From Enterobacter hormaechei subsp. hoffmannii (GTDB lineage: Bacteria; Pseudomonadota; Gammaproteobacteria; Enterobacterales; Enterobacteriaceae): 64,000 nt of DNA. The DNA is taken from contig NZ_CP017186.1 in NCBI RefSeq assembly GCF_001729745.1, forward strand, positions 2,604,001 to 2,668,000, written 5' to 3'. This document shows positions 20,101 to 29,378 of this stretch, in pieces. Within the stretch, counting starts at the first letter, position 1, and each line of letters opens with the position of its first letter. The notes under the pieces were generated by a model that saw only the letters and a list, made by a program, of their open reading frames with translations, did not search any database and had not been told where the DNA came from. Made by a program: the position numbers and the translations under genes.

Positions 20101-21465
20101 GTGATTAGTATATTCGACATGTTCAAAGTGGGGATTGGTCCATCTTCTTCCCACACTGTAGGGCCGATGAAGGCCGGTAAACAGTTCGTCGATGATCTGG
20201 TCGAAAAAGGATTACTGGAAAGCGTTACCCGTGTCGCCGTAGACGTTTACGGTTCACTGTCATTAACGGGTAAAGGCCACCACACCGATATCGCCATTAT
20301 TATGGGTCTGGCGGGTAATATGCCGGACACAGTTGATATTGATGCCATTCCGGCATTTATCCGCGACGTGGAAACGCGCGGTCGTCTGCTGCTGGCTAAC
20401 GGTCAGCACGAAGTGGACTTCCCGCAGGATGACGGGATGCGTTTTCGTAGCGACAACCTGCCGCTGCATGAAAACGGTATGACCATCCACGCCTGGAGCG
20501 GCGAAAAAGAGATCTACAGTAAAACCTACTACTCCATCGGCGGCGGCTTTATCGTTGACGAAGAACACTTTGGCAAAGAGAGCGCGGGCGATGTGAATGT
20601 GCCCTATCCGTTTAAATCTGCCACCGAGATGTTGGCCTATTGCAAAGAGACCGGTCTCTCCCTCTCCGGCATGGTGATGCAGAACGAACTGGCGCTGCAC
20701 AGCAAGAAAGAGATCGAAGACTATTTTGCTAACGTGTGGCAAACCATGCGCGCCTGTATTGACCGCGGGATGAACACCGAGGGGGTTCTGCCTGGGCCAC
20801 TGCGTGTGCCGCGTCGTGCCTCTGCGCTTCGCCGTATGCTGGTCACCACCGACAAGTTCTCCAATGACCCTATGAATGTGGTTGACTGGGTGAACATGTT
20901 TGCGCTGGCGGTTAACGAAGAGAACGCAGCGGGTGGTCGCGTGGTGACGGCGCCAACCAACGGCGCGTGCGGTATCGTTCCGGCGGTATTGGCCTACTAC
21001 GATCACTTTATTGAGCCCGTGACACCGGAGATCTATATCCGTTATTTCCTCGCGGCAGGCGCTATCGGCGCGCTGTACAAGATGAATGCCTCCATCTCCG
21101 GTGCCGAAGTAGGCTGTCAGGGTGAAGTGGGCGTGGCCTGCTCTATGGCGGCGGCCGGTCTGGCGGAACTGCTGGGCGCAAGCCCTGAGCAGGTGTGCGT
21201 GGCGGCGGAAATCGGCATGGAGCACAACCTCGGTCTGACCTGTGACCCGGTTGCCGGCCAGGTGCAGGTACCGTGCATTGAGCGTAACGCCATCGCCTCC
21301 GTCAAAGCGATCAACGCCTCGCGTATGGCGATGCGCCGTACCAGCGAGCCACGCGTGTCACTGGATAAGGTTATTGAAACCATGTACGAAACCGGCAAGG
21401 ACATGAACGCGAAGTACCGTGAGACTTCGCGCGGCGGTCTGGCCATTAAGGTGCAGTGCGACTAA
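20101..21465 (+). CDS. sdaA: L-serine dehydratase 1
   Basis: Oxygen-sensitive 4Fe-4S enzyme that deaminates L-serine to pyruvate. 454 residues, as in E. coli. The N-terminal beta domain begins with [19 protein letters not shown], and cluster/active-site regions include [11 protein letters not shown] near residue 285, [17 protein letters not shown] near 340 and [20 protein letters not shown] near 380. I chose GTG at 20101 since AGGAG then lies 7 bases upstream and the protein matches the family start; GTG at 20095 would overlap the ribosome site. Confidence 0.97.
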   Translation: MISIFDMFKVGIGPSSSHTVGPMKAGKQFVDDLVEKGLLESVTRVAVDVYGSLSLTGKGHHTDIAIIMGLAGNMPDTVDIDAIPAFIRDVETRGRLLLANGQHEVDFPQDDGMRFRSDNLPLHENGMTIHAWSGEKEIYSKTYYSIGGGFIVDEEHFGKESAGDVNVPYPFKSATEMLAYCKETGLSLSGMVMQNELALHSKKEIEDYFANVWQTMRACIDRGMNTEGVLPGPLRVPRRASALRRMLVTTDKFSNDPMNVVDWVNMFALAVNEENAAGGRVVTAPTNGACGIVPAVLAYYDHFIEPVTPEIYIRYFLAAGAIGALYKMNASISGAEVGCQGEVGVACSMAAAGLAELLGASPEQVCVAAEIGMEHNLGLTCDPVAGQVQVPCIERNAIASVKAINASRMAMRRTSEPRVSLDKVIETMYETGKDMNAKYRETSRGGLAIKVQCD

Positions 21466-21477
21466 ACCTTCCTTTTC

Positions 21478-21505
21478 GCCCATCTGCAACAGATGGGCGA
21501 ATTTT
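21478..21505 (+). terminator. Terminator after sdaA
   Basis: Stem GCCCATCT/AGATGGGC with a 5-base loop, then GAATTTT. The U run is short, so termination may be partial ahead of pdeD. Confidence 0.6.
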
Positions 21506-21595
21506 CCCACCGCCTCTCGTCGCTTCACGTTTTCCCCACTACACTGTCACTGTTGCGTCTGGCTTTTCCGGCCGGTGCTTATCAGGCGACCGTTC

Positions 21596-23194
21596 ATGCA
21601 AACTGCACAAACGATCATTAAAGACTATCGCCGAAAACGCGTTATCGTCTGTGTTACGGTTGCGCTCGTTACGCTCGTCCTGACGCTGGGCATTCGCTTT
21701 ATTTCACAGCGCAACATTAATCAGGATCGGATCCACGACTTTACTCACCACACCGTGCGTGCGCTTGATAAGGTGCTTCTTGCGTTAGAAACCCAGCGTG
21801 AAACTCTACGTTTTCTGGTTGATATGCCCTGCGCTGAAGCGAATCCGATTCTGCGAAAACAGGCGGCGATCCTCCAGACCGTGCGCTCCATCGCCCTCGT
21901 CAAAGACGGAATACTGTATTGCTCGAGCGTATTTGGCAGCCGAAATATGCCCGTCAGTGACATTGAGCCGATGCTTCCGTCCAGTGAACCCAGGCTGATC
22001 TTGTTGACCGATCGGTGGCTGTTAAAGGGCAGTCCGGTACTGATTCAGTGGTCACCCCTTGCGGGCGACGGCAGTGACGGGTTGATGGAGGTAGTGAATA
22101 TCGATCTCATCACCAAAATGATTCTGGAGCCACAGCGGCCACAAATCACCGACGTGGTCCTGAGAGTAGGCGATAATTTTCTCCGCGACGGGCAGCAGGT
22201 GACGAATACGCCGACCTTCGATGAACACGCCTCCCTGCTGGAACAGTCTTCACAGCACTACCCTTTCAGCGTCACGGTCAGCGGCCCGGGGGCAGGCCAA
22301 ATGGCATTGAAAAATCTGCCCACCCAGCTACCGCTGGCGTTGATGCTCAGTTTACTGATGGGCTATATCGCCTGGCTTGCCACGGCGCGACGCATAAGTT
22401 TCACCTGGGAAATTAATATGGGGATTGCTGCCCGGGAGTTTGAACTCTTCTGCCAGCCGCTGGTAAACGCCCGCACCCGGGAATGCGTTGGCGTCGAGAT
22501 CCTCCTGCGCTGGAACAACCCGCGTCAGGGCTGGATTTCTCCCGATGTCTTTATCCCCCTGGCTGAAGAACATAGCCTGATTGTTCCGCTTACCCGCTAC
22601 GTCATCAGCGAAACGGTGCGGCAGATAGGCTTTTTCCCGGCCTCACGGGATTTCCATATTGGCATCAACGTGGCCGCCAGCCATTTTCGCCGCGCTGCGC
22701 TGATCCGGGATCTCAACCGCATCTGGTTTAAGGCGAACCCTGTTCAAAAGTTGATTGTAGAGTTAACCGAACGCGATGCGTTGCTCGATGTGGATTACCG
22801 CATCGTGCGGGAGCTGCATCGCAAAGGGGTGAAGCTTGCGATTGATGATTTTGGTACGGGCAATAGTTCTCTTTCGTGGCTTGAAAAACTTCACCCGGAC
22901 GTGCTGAAAATTGATAAATCCTTCACCACCGCGATCGGCACCGACGCCGTGAACTCAACGGTAACGGATATTATTATTGCGCTGGGCCAGAGGTTGAATA
23001 TTGAACTGGTTGCAGAAGGGGTTGAAACCGAGGAGCAGTCACGCTATTTGCGCCGCCACAGCGTACATATTTTGCAGGGGTACTTGTATGCGCGGCCGAT
23101 GCCGCTGCGGGAGTTTCCGAAATGGCTGGCGGAAAGTAACCCTCCGCCAGCCCGTCACAACGGACACATCGTGCCTTTATTGCCGTTACGCTAG
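21596..23194 (+). CDS. pdeD: CSS-motif EAL phosphodiesterase PdeD (YoaD)
   Basis: Inner-membrane cyclic-di-GMP phosphodiesterase. 532 residues: TM helix about 16-36, a periplasmic CSS domain with the Cys of MPCAEA and YCSSVF, second TM about 240-262, then an EAL domain. The signature here reads ECVGVEILLRW (EIL in place of EAL, as in E. coli YoaD); the metal and catalytic residues appear in ELTERDAL, IDDFGTGNSSLSWL, LKIDKSF and ELVAEGVETEEQ. Start ATG at 21596 matches the family; the upstream open frame overlaps sdaA and has no homology. Confidence 0.94.
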   Translation: MQTAQTIIKDYRRKRVIVCVTVALVTLVLTLGIRFISQRNINQDRIHDFTHHTVRALDKVLLALETQRETLRFLVDMPCAEANPILRKQAAILQTVRSIALVKDGILYCSSVFGSRNMPVSDIEPMLPSSEPRLILLTDRWLLKGSPVLIQWSPLAGDGSDGLMEVVNIDLITKMILEPQRPQITDVVLRVGDNFLRDGQQVTNTPTFDEHASLLEQSSQHYPFSVTVSGPGAGQMALKNLPTQLPLALMLSLLMGYIAWLATARRISFTWEINMGIAAREFELFCQPLVNARTRECVGVEILLRWNNPRQGWISPDVFIPLAEEHSLIVPLTRYVISETVRQIGFFPASRDFHIGINVAASHFRRAALIRDLNRIWFKANPVQKLIVELTERDALLDVDYRIVRELHRKGVKLAIDDFGTGNSSLSWLEKLHPDVLKIDKSFTTAIGTDAVNSTVTDIIIALGQRLNIELVAEGVETEEQSRYLRRHSVHILQGYLYARPMPLREFPKWLAESNPPPARHNGHIVPLLPLR

Positions 23195-23200
23195 ATAGCG

Positions 23201-24760
23201 TTACTCTTCTTCGTCGTGTACAGAGTGCTCTTTAACAATACGAACCATATCAACGCGATAGTCGTTGGCTTCAACGATGGTAATTTGCAGCGGCGGCAGC
23301 TCAAGCACATCACCGATACGCGGGATCTGCCCGTTAACGGCAATCACCAGCCCCGCTACCGTGGCGATGTCTTCATCGTCATTGACCACGTTTTCGACGC
23401 CCAGCGTGTGCGAGAGCGCGTGCAGGTCGGTGGTGCCTTTCACCAGCCAGCCGTCACCGTCGGCAACGATTTCTGGCGTTTCATCCGCATCAGGGAATTC
23501 ACCAGCAATGGCTTCCAGCACGTCCAGCGGCGTTACCAGACCTTGTACCACACCAAATTCGTTGGTGACGATAACAAAGCTCCCGCGAGCACGACGCAAC
23601 ACGCCCAGCAGGTTAATCGGATCCAGCGTCTCCGGCACCACGATGGCAGGCGACGCGGCCGCTACGGCCTCGACGTTGACGCCCTCTTCCAGCGCCACGA
23701 GCATCTCTTTCGCGCGCACCACACCGATGATCTCATCCAGCTCGCCCCGACAGACCGGGAACAGGCTGTGCGGCGAGGAGAGCAGCTGCTGGCGAATTTC
23801 GTCGACGCTCAGGTTGGCGTCCACCCAGCTGATTTCACCGCGCGGCGTCATAATGCCGCGCAGGGAGCGGGAGGCCAGCGAAAGCACGCCGTTGATCATG
23901 TAGCGTTCTTCTTCCACAAACGCGCCTTCCGGCACCGGAACCGGGTTACGGTTCTCGTTATCCGCCTGCACGTTCACCTGACGACGCCCGCCCATCAGGC
24001 GCAGGATCGCATCGGCGGTACGCGCGCGCAGCGGCTGATTCGACTGCTGCTTAATGAAGTTACGGCGCGCAATCTGGTTAAACAGCTCGATCAGAATCGA
24101 GAAGCCAATCGCGGCGTACAGGTAGCCTTTCGGTATATGGAAACCAAAACCTTCTGCCACCAGGCTCAGACCAATCATCAACAGGAAACTGAGACACAGC
24201 ACGACGACCGTCGGATGTTGGTTGACGAAACGCGTCAGCGGTTTCGACGCCAGCAGCATTACCGCCATCGCAATCACAACCGCCGCCATCATCACCGGCA
24301 GATGGTTCACCATGCCAACCGCTGTAATCACCGCATCCAGTGAGAAGACCGCATCAAGCACCACAATCTGCAGGACCACCACCCAGAAGCTGGCATACCC
24401 CTTACCGTGGCCATCATCATGCTGCCGGTTCTCCAGCCGTTCATGCAGCTCTGTTGTAGCTTTGAACAGCAGGAAAAGCCCCCCCACCAGCATGATTAAA
24501 TCACGGCCGGAGAAGGTGAAATCCATGACGGTGAACAGAGGCTTAGTCAGCGTAACCATCCACGAGATCACGGACAGCAGGCCCAGTCGCATGATCAGCG
24601 CCAGCGAGAGGCCGATCAGACGGGCTTTATCACGCTGTTTCGGCGGCAGCTTATCCGCAAGGATGGCAATAAACACCAGGTTATCAATACCGAGAACGAT
24701 CTCCAGCACGACCAGCGTAAGCAAGCCTACCCAGATTGACGGGTCCATTAAGAATTCCAT
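23201..24760 (-). CDS. yoaE: TerC/CBS/CorC membrane protein YoaE
   Basis: 519-residue inner-membrane protein. Residues about 1-230 form a TerC-type multi-helix domain ([10 protein letters not shown] and [13 protein letters not shown] with membrane Asp residues), about 285-410 a CBS pair ([23 protein letters not shown]), and about 430-510 a CorC/HlyC domain ([16 protein letters not shown]). TerC proteins have been connected to manganese export, and mntP is nearby, but substrate here is inference. It converges on pdeD and diverges from manXYZ. Confidence 0.92.
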   Translation of the reverse strand: MEFLMDPSIWVGLLTLVVLEIVLGIDNLVFIAILADKLPPKQRDKARLIGLSLALIMRLGLLSVISWMVTLTKPLFTVMDFTFSGRDLIMLVGGLFLLFKATTELHERLENRQHDDGHGKGYASFWVVVLQIVVLDAVFSLDAVITAVGMVNHLPVMMAAVVIAMAVMLLASKPLTRFVNQHPTVVVLCLSFLLMIGLSLVAEGFGFHIPKGYLYAAIGFSILIELFNQIARRNFIKQQSNQPLRARTADAILRLMGGRRQVNVQADNENRNPVPVPEGAFVEEERYMINGVLSLASRSLRGIMTPRGEISWVDANLSVDEIRQQLLSSPHSLFPVCRGELDEIIGVVRAKEMLVALEEGVNVEAVAAASPAIVVPETLDPINLLGVLRRARGSFVIVTNEFGVVQGLVTPLDVLEAIAGEFPDADETPEIVADGDGWLVKGTTDLHALSHTLGVENVVNDDEDIATVAGLVIAVNGQIPRIGDVLELPPLQITIVEANDYRVDMVRIVKEHSVHDEEE

Positions 24761-25223
24761 GACACGCTCCTGCTAAAGGAATGACAAAACGGTGCCCCGC
24801 TAATTTCGGGCATTTCAAAGGGAATGGGGGTCGATGCGTGGCGAAGGTCGCCGGTGAATAAGGCGCGGAATGGCCTGGAAGATGACTGACGTCGGTGACG
24901 GTCCATATAGTGGGCTGTAGCCCTATACTCCTGAATAATTAAACGGACGCTAAACATATCAGAGACAATGGGTTTTTAGCAAAGATTTACGTTCCTTTGC
25001 AAACTTCTGTAACACACGTGGTTTATCTTACAGAAAAATCTGTAAGGCGTAGCTAAATTACGGATCTTCATCACATAAATTATTTTTTCACTATCTAAAA
25101 TAATTCGCGGAAGTCTTGGTTTTTTAGAACTCTAACCCTTATCTGAATCGATTCGGTTCGCCAATACGATTCTCAGTACGCCTGCCTGGCAGACGTATAA
25201 ATGATAATAATAGGAGGTAGCAA
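24761..25223. other. yoaE/manX divergent regulatory region
   Basis: This 463-bp gap holds no gene I recognise. From left to right it contains a perfect palindrome CTTACAGA-AAAA-TCTGTAAG at 25027-25046 with a third half-site TCTGTAA at 25006, an AT-rich Mlc/NagC-type inverted repeat at 25080-25103, a possible promoter TTGGTT-N17-TTATCT at 25116-25144, and a Cra-like site at 25142-25155. Confidence 0.6.
25080..25103 (+). promoter_or_regulatory. Mlc/NagC-type operator upstream of manX
   Basis: TTATTTT and AAAATAA arms are separated by 10 bases, the AT-rich inverted-arm architecture of Mlc and NagC operators. E. coli manXYZ is known to be repressed by Mlc and NagC. The site is 120-145 bp before the manX start, just upstream of the candidate promoter. 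Confidence 0.55.
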
Positions 25224-26186
25224 GTGACCATTGCTATTGTCATAGGCACACATGGTTGGGCTGCGGAGCAGTTACTCAAAACGGCAGAAATGCTGTTGGG
25301 CGAGCAGGAAAACGTCGGCTGGATCGATTTCGTTCCCGGTGAAAACGCCGAGACGCTGATTGAAAAGTACACTGCTCAGCTTGAGAAGCTGGATACCAGC
25401 AAAGGCGTGCTGTTTCTCGTGGATACATGGGGCGGCAGCCCGTTCAACGCTGCCAGCCGCATTGTCGTCGATAAAGAGCATTATGAAGTCGTCGCCGGGG
25501 TAAATATCCCAATGTTGGTGGAAACCTTCATGGCGCGTGACGACAACCCAGGCTTTGACGAGCTGGTGGCGCTGGCGGTGGAAACCGGTCGCGAAGGCGT
25601 GAAGGCGCTGAAAGCACAGCCGGTTGAAAAACCTGCCCCTGCCCCTGCTGCACCAAAAGCCGCGGCACCGGCGAAGCCAATGGGTCCGAACGATTACATG
25701 GTTATCGGCCTTGCGCGTATTGATGACCGTCTGATCCACGGCCAGGTGGCGACGCGCTGGACCAAAGAGACCAACGTACAACGCATCATCGTGGTCAGTG
25801 ACGAAGTGGCCGCCGACACTGTCCGTAAAACCCTTCTTACCCAGGTTGCACCGCCGGGCGTCACCGCGCACGTCGTGGATGTCGCCAAAATGATCCGCGT
25901 TTACAACAACCCGAAATATGCGGGCGAACGCGTGATGCTTCTGTTCACCAACCCGACAGACGTTGAACGCATTGTTGAAGGCGGCGTGAAAATCACCTCC
26001 GTTAACATTGGCGGTATGGCTTTCCGTCAGGGCAAAACGCAGGTCAACAACGCGATTTCAGTGGATGCGAAAGATATCGAGGCCTTCAACAAGCTGAATG
26101 CACGCGGTATCGAGCTGGAAGCCCGTAAGGTTTCCACGGATCAGAAACTGAAAATGATGGATTTGATCGGCAAAGTGGGGAAATAA
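25224..26186 (+). CDS. manX: PTS mannose transporter EIIAB
   Basis: Cytoplasmic phosphotransfer subunit of the mannose/glucose/glucosamine PTS. 320 residues: IIA domain 1-130 with the phosphorylated His10 in GTHGWA; Ala/Pro-rich hinge about 134-153; IIB domain with the second phospho-His (about 172) in DDRLIHGQVATRW. GTG start with GGAGG 7 bases upstream. First gene of manXYZ(O); phosphate passes from HPr through both His residues to sugar bound by ManY/ManZ. Confidence 0.97.
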   Translation: MTIAIVIGTHGWAAEQLLKTAEMLLGEQENVGWIDFVPGENAETLIEKYTAQLEKLDTSKGVLFLVDTWGGSPFNAASRIVVDKEHYEVVAGVNIPMLVETFMARDDNPGFDELVALAVETGREGVKALKAQPVEKPAPAPAAPKAAAPAKPMGPNDYMVIGLARIDDRLIHGQVATRWTKETNVQRIIVVSDEVAADTVRKTLLTQVAPPGVTAHVVDVAKMIRVYNNPKYAGERVMLLFTNPTDVERIVEGGVKITSVNIGGMAFRQGKTQVNNAISVDAKDIEAFNKLNARGIELEARKVSTDQKLKMMDLIGKVGK

Positions 26187-26233
26187 GCCCGGGCCGGTTT
26201 TTCATATAGAGCTTATGTAATAGGAGAAGTGCA

Positions 26234-27034
26234 ATGGAGATTACTACTCTTCAGATTGTGCTGGTGTTCATCGTCGCGTGTATTGCGGGTATGGAGTCCG
26301 TACTTGATGAATTTCAGTTCCACCGCCCTCTGGTGGCCTGTACGTTGATTGGCGCCGTTCTCGGTGACATGAAAACCGGTATCATCATCGGTGGTACCCT
26401 GGAAATGATCGCCCTCGGCTGGATGAACATCGGTGCGGCAGTTGCGCCAGATGCCGCGCTGGCGTCCATTATTTCGACCGTTCTGGTTATCGCCGGTCAT
26501 CAGAGTATCGGTGCCGGTATCGCGCTGGCCATTCCACTGGCCGCGGCAGGCCAGGTGCTGACCATCATTGTTCGTACCATCACCGTTGCCTTCCAGCACG
26601 CGGCGGATAAGGCGGCCGATAACGGCAACCTGACAGCGCTCTCCTGGATCCACGTCTCGTCCCTGTTCCTGCAGGCGATGCGTATCGCTATTCCGGCCGT
26701 TATCGTGGCGATTTCCGTTGGGACCAGTGAAGTTCAAAGTATGCTGAACGCCATACCAGAAGTGGTCACCGGCGGTCTGAATATCGCGGGCGGTATGATT
26801 GTGGTCGTAGGTTACGCGATGGTCATCAACATGATGCGCGCAGGCTATCTGATGCCGTTCTTCTACCTTGGCTTCGTTACCGCTGCATTCACCAACTTCA
26901 ACCTGGTTGCGCTGGGTGTGATTGGTGCGGTGATGGCGATTCTTTATATCCAGCTCAGCCCGAAATACAACCGTGTCGCGGGTGCCCCTGCGCAGGCTGC
27001 TGGTAACAACGATCTCGATAACGAACTGGACTAA
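26234..27034 (+). CDS. manY: PTS mannose transporter EIIC
   Basis: Inner-membrane IIC subunit, 266 residues as in E. coli, with many hydrophobic helices and the family opening MEITTLQIVLVF and VACTLIGAVLGDMKTGIIIGG. It forms the sugar channel together with ManZ. 47 bp after manX with AGGAGAAG as ribosome site; manZ starts 12 bp after its stop. Confidence 0.97.
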   Translation: MEITTLQIVLVFIVACIAGMESVLDEFQFHRPLVACTLIGAVLGDMKTGIIIGGTLEMIALGWMNIGAAVAPDAALASIISTVLVIAGHQSIGAGIALAIPLAAAGQVLTIIVRTITVAFQHAADKAADNGNLTALSWIHVSSLFLQAMRIAIPAVIVAISVGTSEVQSMLNAIPEVVTGGLNIAGGMIVVVGYAMVINMMRAGYLMPFFYLGFVTAAFTNFNLVALGVIGAVMAILYIQLSPKYNRVAGAPAQAAGNNDLDNELD

Positions 27035-27046
27035 CAGGTGAGCGAA

Positions 27047-27898
27047 ATGGTTGATATGACAAAAACTACCACTGAGAAAAAACTCACTCCGGGTGATATT
27101 CGTGGCGTGTTCATCCGTTCTAACCTGTTTCAGGGTTCATGGAACTTCGAACGTATGCAGGCGCTCGGCTTCTGCTTCTCCATGGTGCCGGCAATCAAAC
27201 GCCTGTATCCAGAAAACAACGAAGCACGCCGTCAGGCAATTAAGCGTCACCTGGAATTCTTCAACACTCACCCTTACGTAGCGGCGCCTGTTCTGGGCGT
27301 AACGCTGGCGATGGAAGAGCAGCGTGCAAACGGGGCTGAGATCGACGATGGTGCTATCAACGGTATTAAAGTCGGTCTGATGGGGCCGCTGGCAGGCGTG
27401 GGCGACCCGATCTTCTGGGGTACCGTGCGTCCGGTCTTTGCGGCACTGGGCGCCGGGATCGCCATGAGCGGCAGTCTGCTTGGTCCCCTGCTGTTCTTTA
27501 TCCTGTTCAACGCGGTGCGTCTGCTGACCCGCTACTACGGCGTGGCGTATGGTTACCGTAAAGGGGTGGATATCGTAAAGGATATGGGCGGCGGCTTCCT
27601 GCAAAAACTGACTGAGGGGGCGTCAATCCTCGGCCTGTTTGTAATGGGGGCTTTGGTTAACAAGTGGACGCACGTGAACATCCCGCTGGTGGTATCGACG
27701 ATCACCGGTCAGGATGGTCAGACGCGCGTCACCACCGTGCAGACCATTCTGGACCAGCTGATGCCTGGCCTGGTACCGCTGCTGTTAACCTTCGCCTGTA
27801 TGTGGCTGCTGCGTAAGAAAGTGAACCCGCTTTGGATCATCGTTGGCTTCTTCGTCATCGGTATCGCGGGCTACGCCGTCGGCCTGCTGGGTCTGTAA
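27047..27898 (+). CDS. manZ: PTS mannose transporter EIID
   Basis: Inner-membrane IID subunit, 283 residues as in E. coli. Shows the family signature GVGDPIFWGTVRPVFAALGAG near residue 120 and a C-terminal helix (NPLWIIVGFFVIGIAGY). I take ATG at 27047 with AGGTGAG upstream rather than the GTG at 27038, which overlaps the ribosome site. ManYZ also serves as an entry route for some phages and microcins in E. coli. Confidence 0.96.
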   Translation: MVDMTKTTTEKKLTPGDIRGVFIRSNLFQGSWNFERMQALGFCFSMVPAIKRLYPENNEARRQAIKRHLEFFNTHPYVAAPVLGVTLAMEEQRANGAEIDDGAINGIKVGLMGPLAGVGDPIFWGTVRPVFAALGAGIAMSGSLLGPLLFFILFNAVRLLTRYYGVAYGYRKGVDIVKDMGGGFLQKLTEGASILGLFVMGALVNKWTHVNIPLVVSTITGQDGQTRVTTVQTILDQLMPGLVPLLLTFACMWLLRKKVNPLWIIVGFFVIGIAGYAVGLLGL

Positions 27899-27912
27899 TA
27901 AAATGCGTTACC

Positions 27913-27939
27913 GACCGGGGGCTTGCCCCCGGTCTTTTT
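27913..27939 (+). terminator. Terminator between manZ and manO
   Basis: Stem GACCGGGGGC/GCCCCCGGTC with a 2-base loop and U5. It separates the PTS genes from manO, which begins 14 bp later, so manO probably gets only read-through transcripts. Confidence 0.85.
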
Positions 27940-27952
27940 ATCTGGAGGATGA

Positions 27953-28411
27953 ATGACTGTCACGGACACCGTACTGGTTTTATTTATTGTTGCCCTTCTG
28001 GCTTACGCGATCTATGACGAGTTCATTATGCCTCGCCGCCACGGCGAGACGCTGCTGACCCTTCCCCTCTTACGCCGTGGGCGCATTGATGCGTTTATCT
28101 TCGCCGGTCTGGTAGTCATCCTGATTTACAATAATGTGACCAGCCACGGCGCAATATTAACCACATGGTTATTATGTGCGCTGGCATTAATGGCGATTTA
28201 CCTGTTCTGGATCCGCTCGCCAAAACTCATTTTTAAAAAACACGGATTCTTCTTCGCCAATGTCTGGATAGAATATAACCGCATTAAAGAGATGAATTTA
28301 TCCGAAGACGGAGTTCTGGTGATGCAATTAGAACAACGCCGCCTGCTCATTCGGGTCAAAAATATTGACGACCTGGAAAAAATCTACAAATTACTCCTTA
28401 AAACTCAATGA
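27953..28411 (+). CDS. manO: DUF986 membrane protein ManO (YobD)
   Basis: 152-residue inner-membrane protein, same length as E. coli YobD. Three hydrophobic segments are visible (about 6-22, 43-60, 68-86), followed by a soluble C-terminal part with [11 protein letters not shown] and [10 protein letters not shown]. It follows manXYZ in enterobacteria and in other groups that have this PTS, but its job is not known. Own ribosome site GGAGGATGA. Confidence 0.93.
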   Translation: MTVTDTVLVLFIVALLAYAIYDEFIMPRRHGETLLTLPLLRRGRIDAFIFAGLVVILIYNNVTSHGAILTTWLLCALALMAIYLFWIRSPKLIFKKHGFFFANVWIEYNRIKEMNLSEDGVLVMQLEQRRLLIRVKNIDDLEKIYKLLLKTQ

Positions 28412-28420
28412 ATTAATTTT

Positions 28421-28434
28421 ATAGCATCGGCTAT
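28421..28434 (+). promoter_or_regulatory. MntR-type box 1
   Basis: ATAGC-ATCG-GCTAT has the MntR half-site ATAGC-N4-GCTAT (E. coli mntH box AACATAGCAAAGGCTATGTT). mntP is a known member of the MntR regulon, activated when manganese is high. Confidence 0.7.
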
Positions 28435-28461
28435 GTATTGTATTATTCTCAAACCAGCAAT

Positions 28462-28475
28462 ATAGCCGATGCTAT
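28462..28475 (+). promoter_or_regulatory. MntR-type box 2
   Basis: ATAGC-CGAT-GCTAT, second MntR-type palindrome, 27 bp after box 1 and its exact reverse complement. Centre-to-centre spacing is 41 bp, about four helical turns, which would place two MntR dimers on one face. Confidence 0.7.
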
Positions 28476-28527
28476 ATCTCCCCTGCGAATTAACTTATAT
28501 TTATTAACGATACATTTACGCATAAAC

Positions 28528-28546
28528 CTAAATGAAAATCGTTATC
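28528..28546 (+). promoter_or_regulatory. Fur-like box upstream of mntP
   Basis: CTAAATGAAAATCGTTATC matches the 19-bp Fur consensus GATAATGATAATCATTATC at 14 positions, 12 of them among the last 16. It lies between the MntR boxes and the riboswitch. Regulation by Fur is inference. Confidence 0.5.
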
Positions 28547-28614
28547 AATATAGTGGCTATATAAAGCCATCTTCGTTGTTGTTTTATATTCTCAAAATAT
28601 GTTAAGGTTGCGCC

Positions 28615-28744
28615 CGTCGTTGGGGAGTAGCCGATTTCCTGCCTGCGGGAAATGTACGTGTCAACATACTCGTTGCAAAACGTGGCGCGTACGGATCGTT
28701 TTCAGCACACTTACTGTGCCAAAAGCGATCAGGCGAGACCATAG
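28615..28744 (+). ncRNA. yybP-ykoY manganese riboswitch
   Basis: The mntP leader contains the conserved pieces GGGGAGTAGCCGATTT, ATGTACGTGTCAACATACTCGTTG (here split by position 28653-28676) and CAGGCGAGACCATAG at 28730-28744, in the order of the E. coli mntP riboswitch. Binding of Mn2+ is known to favour mntP expression. Ends given are approximate. Confidence 0.85.
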
Positions 28745-28811
28745 ATACATCAACTGCTGTTTACTGGGGGCAGTGATGTGTCATATGGATATCCCCGGTC
28801 TGGACGCACTT

Positions 28812-29378
28812 ATGAATATCTCCGCTACGATCCTTCTGGCTTTTGGCATGTCCATGGACGCATTTGCCGCCTCTATCGGTAAAGGTGCCACCCTCCATAA
28901 ACCTAAATTTTCCGAAGCCCTGCGCACCGGTCTCATCTTTGGCGCAATCGAAACGCTGACGCCGCTTATTGGCTGGGGTCTGGGGATGCTCGCCAGCCAG
29001 TTTGTGCTGGAGTGGAACCACTGGATTGCCTTCGTGCTGCTGGTGTTCCTCGGCGGACGCATGGTAATTGAAGGTTTTCGTGGCAACAGCGATGAAGATG
29101 ATGCGCCGCTGCAACGCCACGGCTTCTGGCTTCTGGTGACAACCGCTATCGCAACCAGCCTGGACGCAATGGCCGTCGGTGTCGGTCTGGCGTTTTTGCA
29201 GGTCAATATTATCGCCACCGCGCTGGCGATTGGCTGCGCCACGCTGATTATGTCAACACTGGGGATGATGGTGGGGCGGTTCATTGGCCCGCTGTTAGGC
29301 AAACGCGCCGAAATTCTGGGCGGTATCGTGTTGATCGGGATTGGTGCCCAAATACTCTGGGCACACTTCGCGGGTTAA
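28812..29378 (+). CDS. mntP: Manganese efflux pump MntP
   Basis: 188-residue inner-membrane Mn2+ exporter with six helices in two repeats. Each repeat has the membrane Asp motif: [13 protein letters not shown] near residue 15 and [14 protein letters not shown] near 118. ATG at 28812 gives the family length. An in-frame ATG at 28776 lies 6 bases after GGGGG and has a stronger ribosome site, adding 12 residues; which one is used cannot be settled here. Its stop overlaps the convergent rlmA stop. Confidence 0.95.
   Translation: MNISATILLAFGMSMDAFAASIGKGATLHKPKFSEALRTGLIFGAIETLTPLIGWGLGMLASQFVLEWNHWIAFVLLVFLGGRMVIEGFRGNSDEDDAPLQRHGFWLLVTTAIATSLDAMAVGVGLAFLQVNIIATALAIGCATLIMSTLGMMVGRFIGPLLGKRAEILGGIVLIGIGAQILWAHFAG

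Larger units (their letters stand above)
28412..28811 (+). other. mntP leader and control region
   Basis: 400 bp between manO and mntP. It carries two MntR-type palindromes (28421-28434 and 28462-28475), a Fur-like box (28528-28546) and a manganese riboswitch (about 28615-28744). The two MntR boxes are also complementary to one another over 14 bp, so the RNA could form a long hairpin with a 27-nt loop. Confidence 0.75.

Noticed and set aside
25060..25075. CRP site near manX (ACGGA-TCTTCA-TCACA)
   Set aside because: Only the right half fits; the left half has two of five bases. manX is CRP-controlled in E. coli, but this site is too weak to list.
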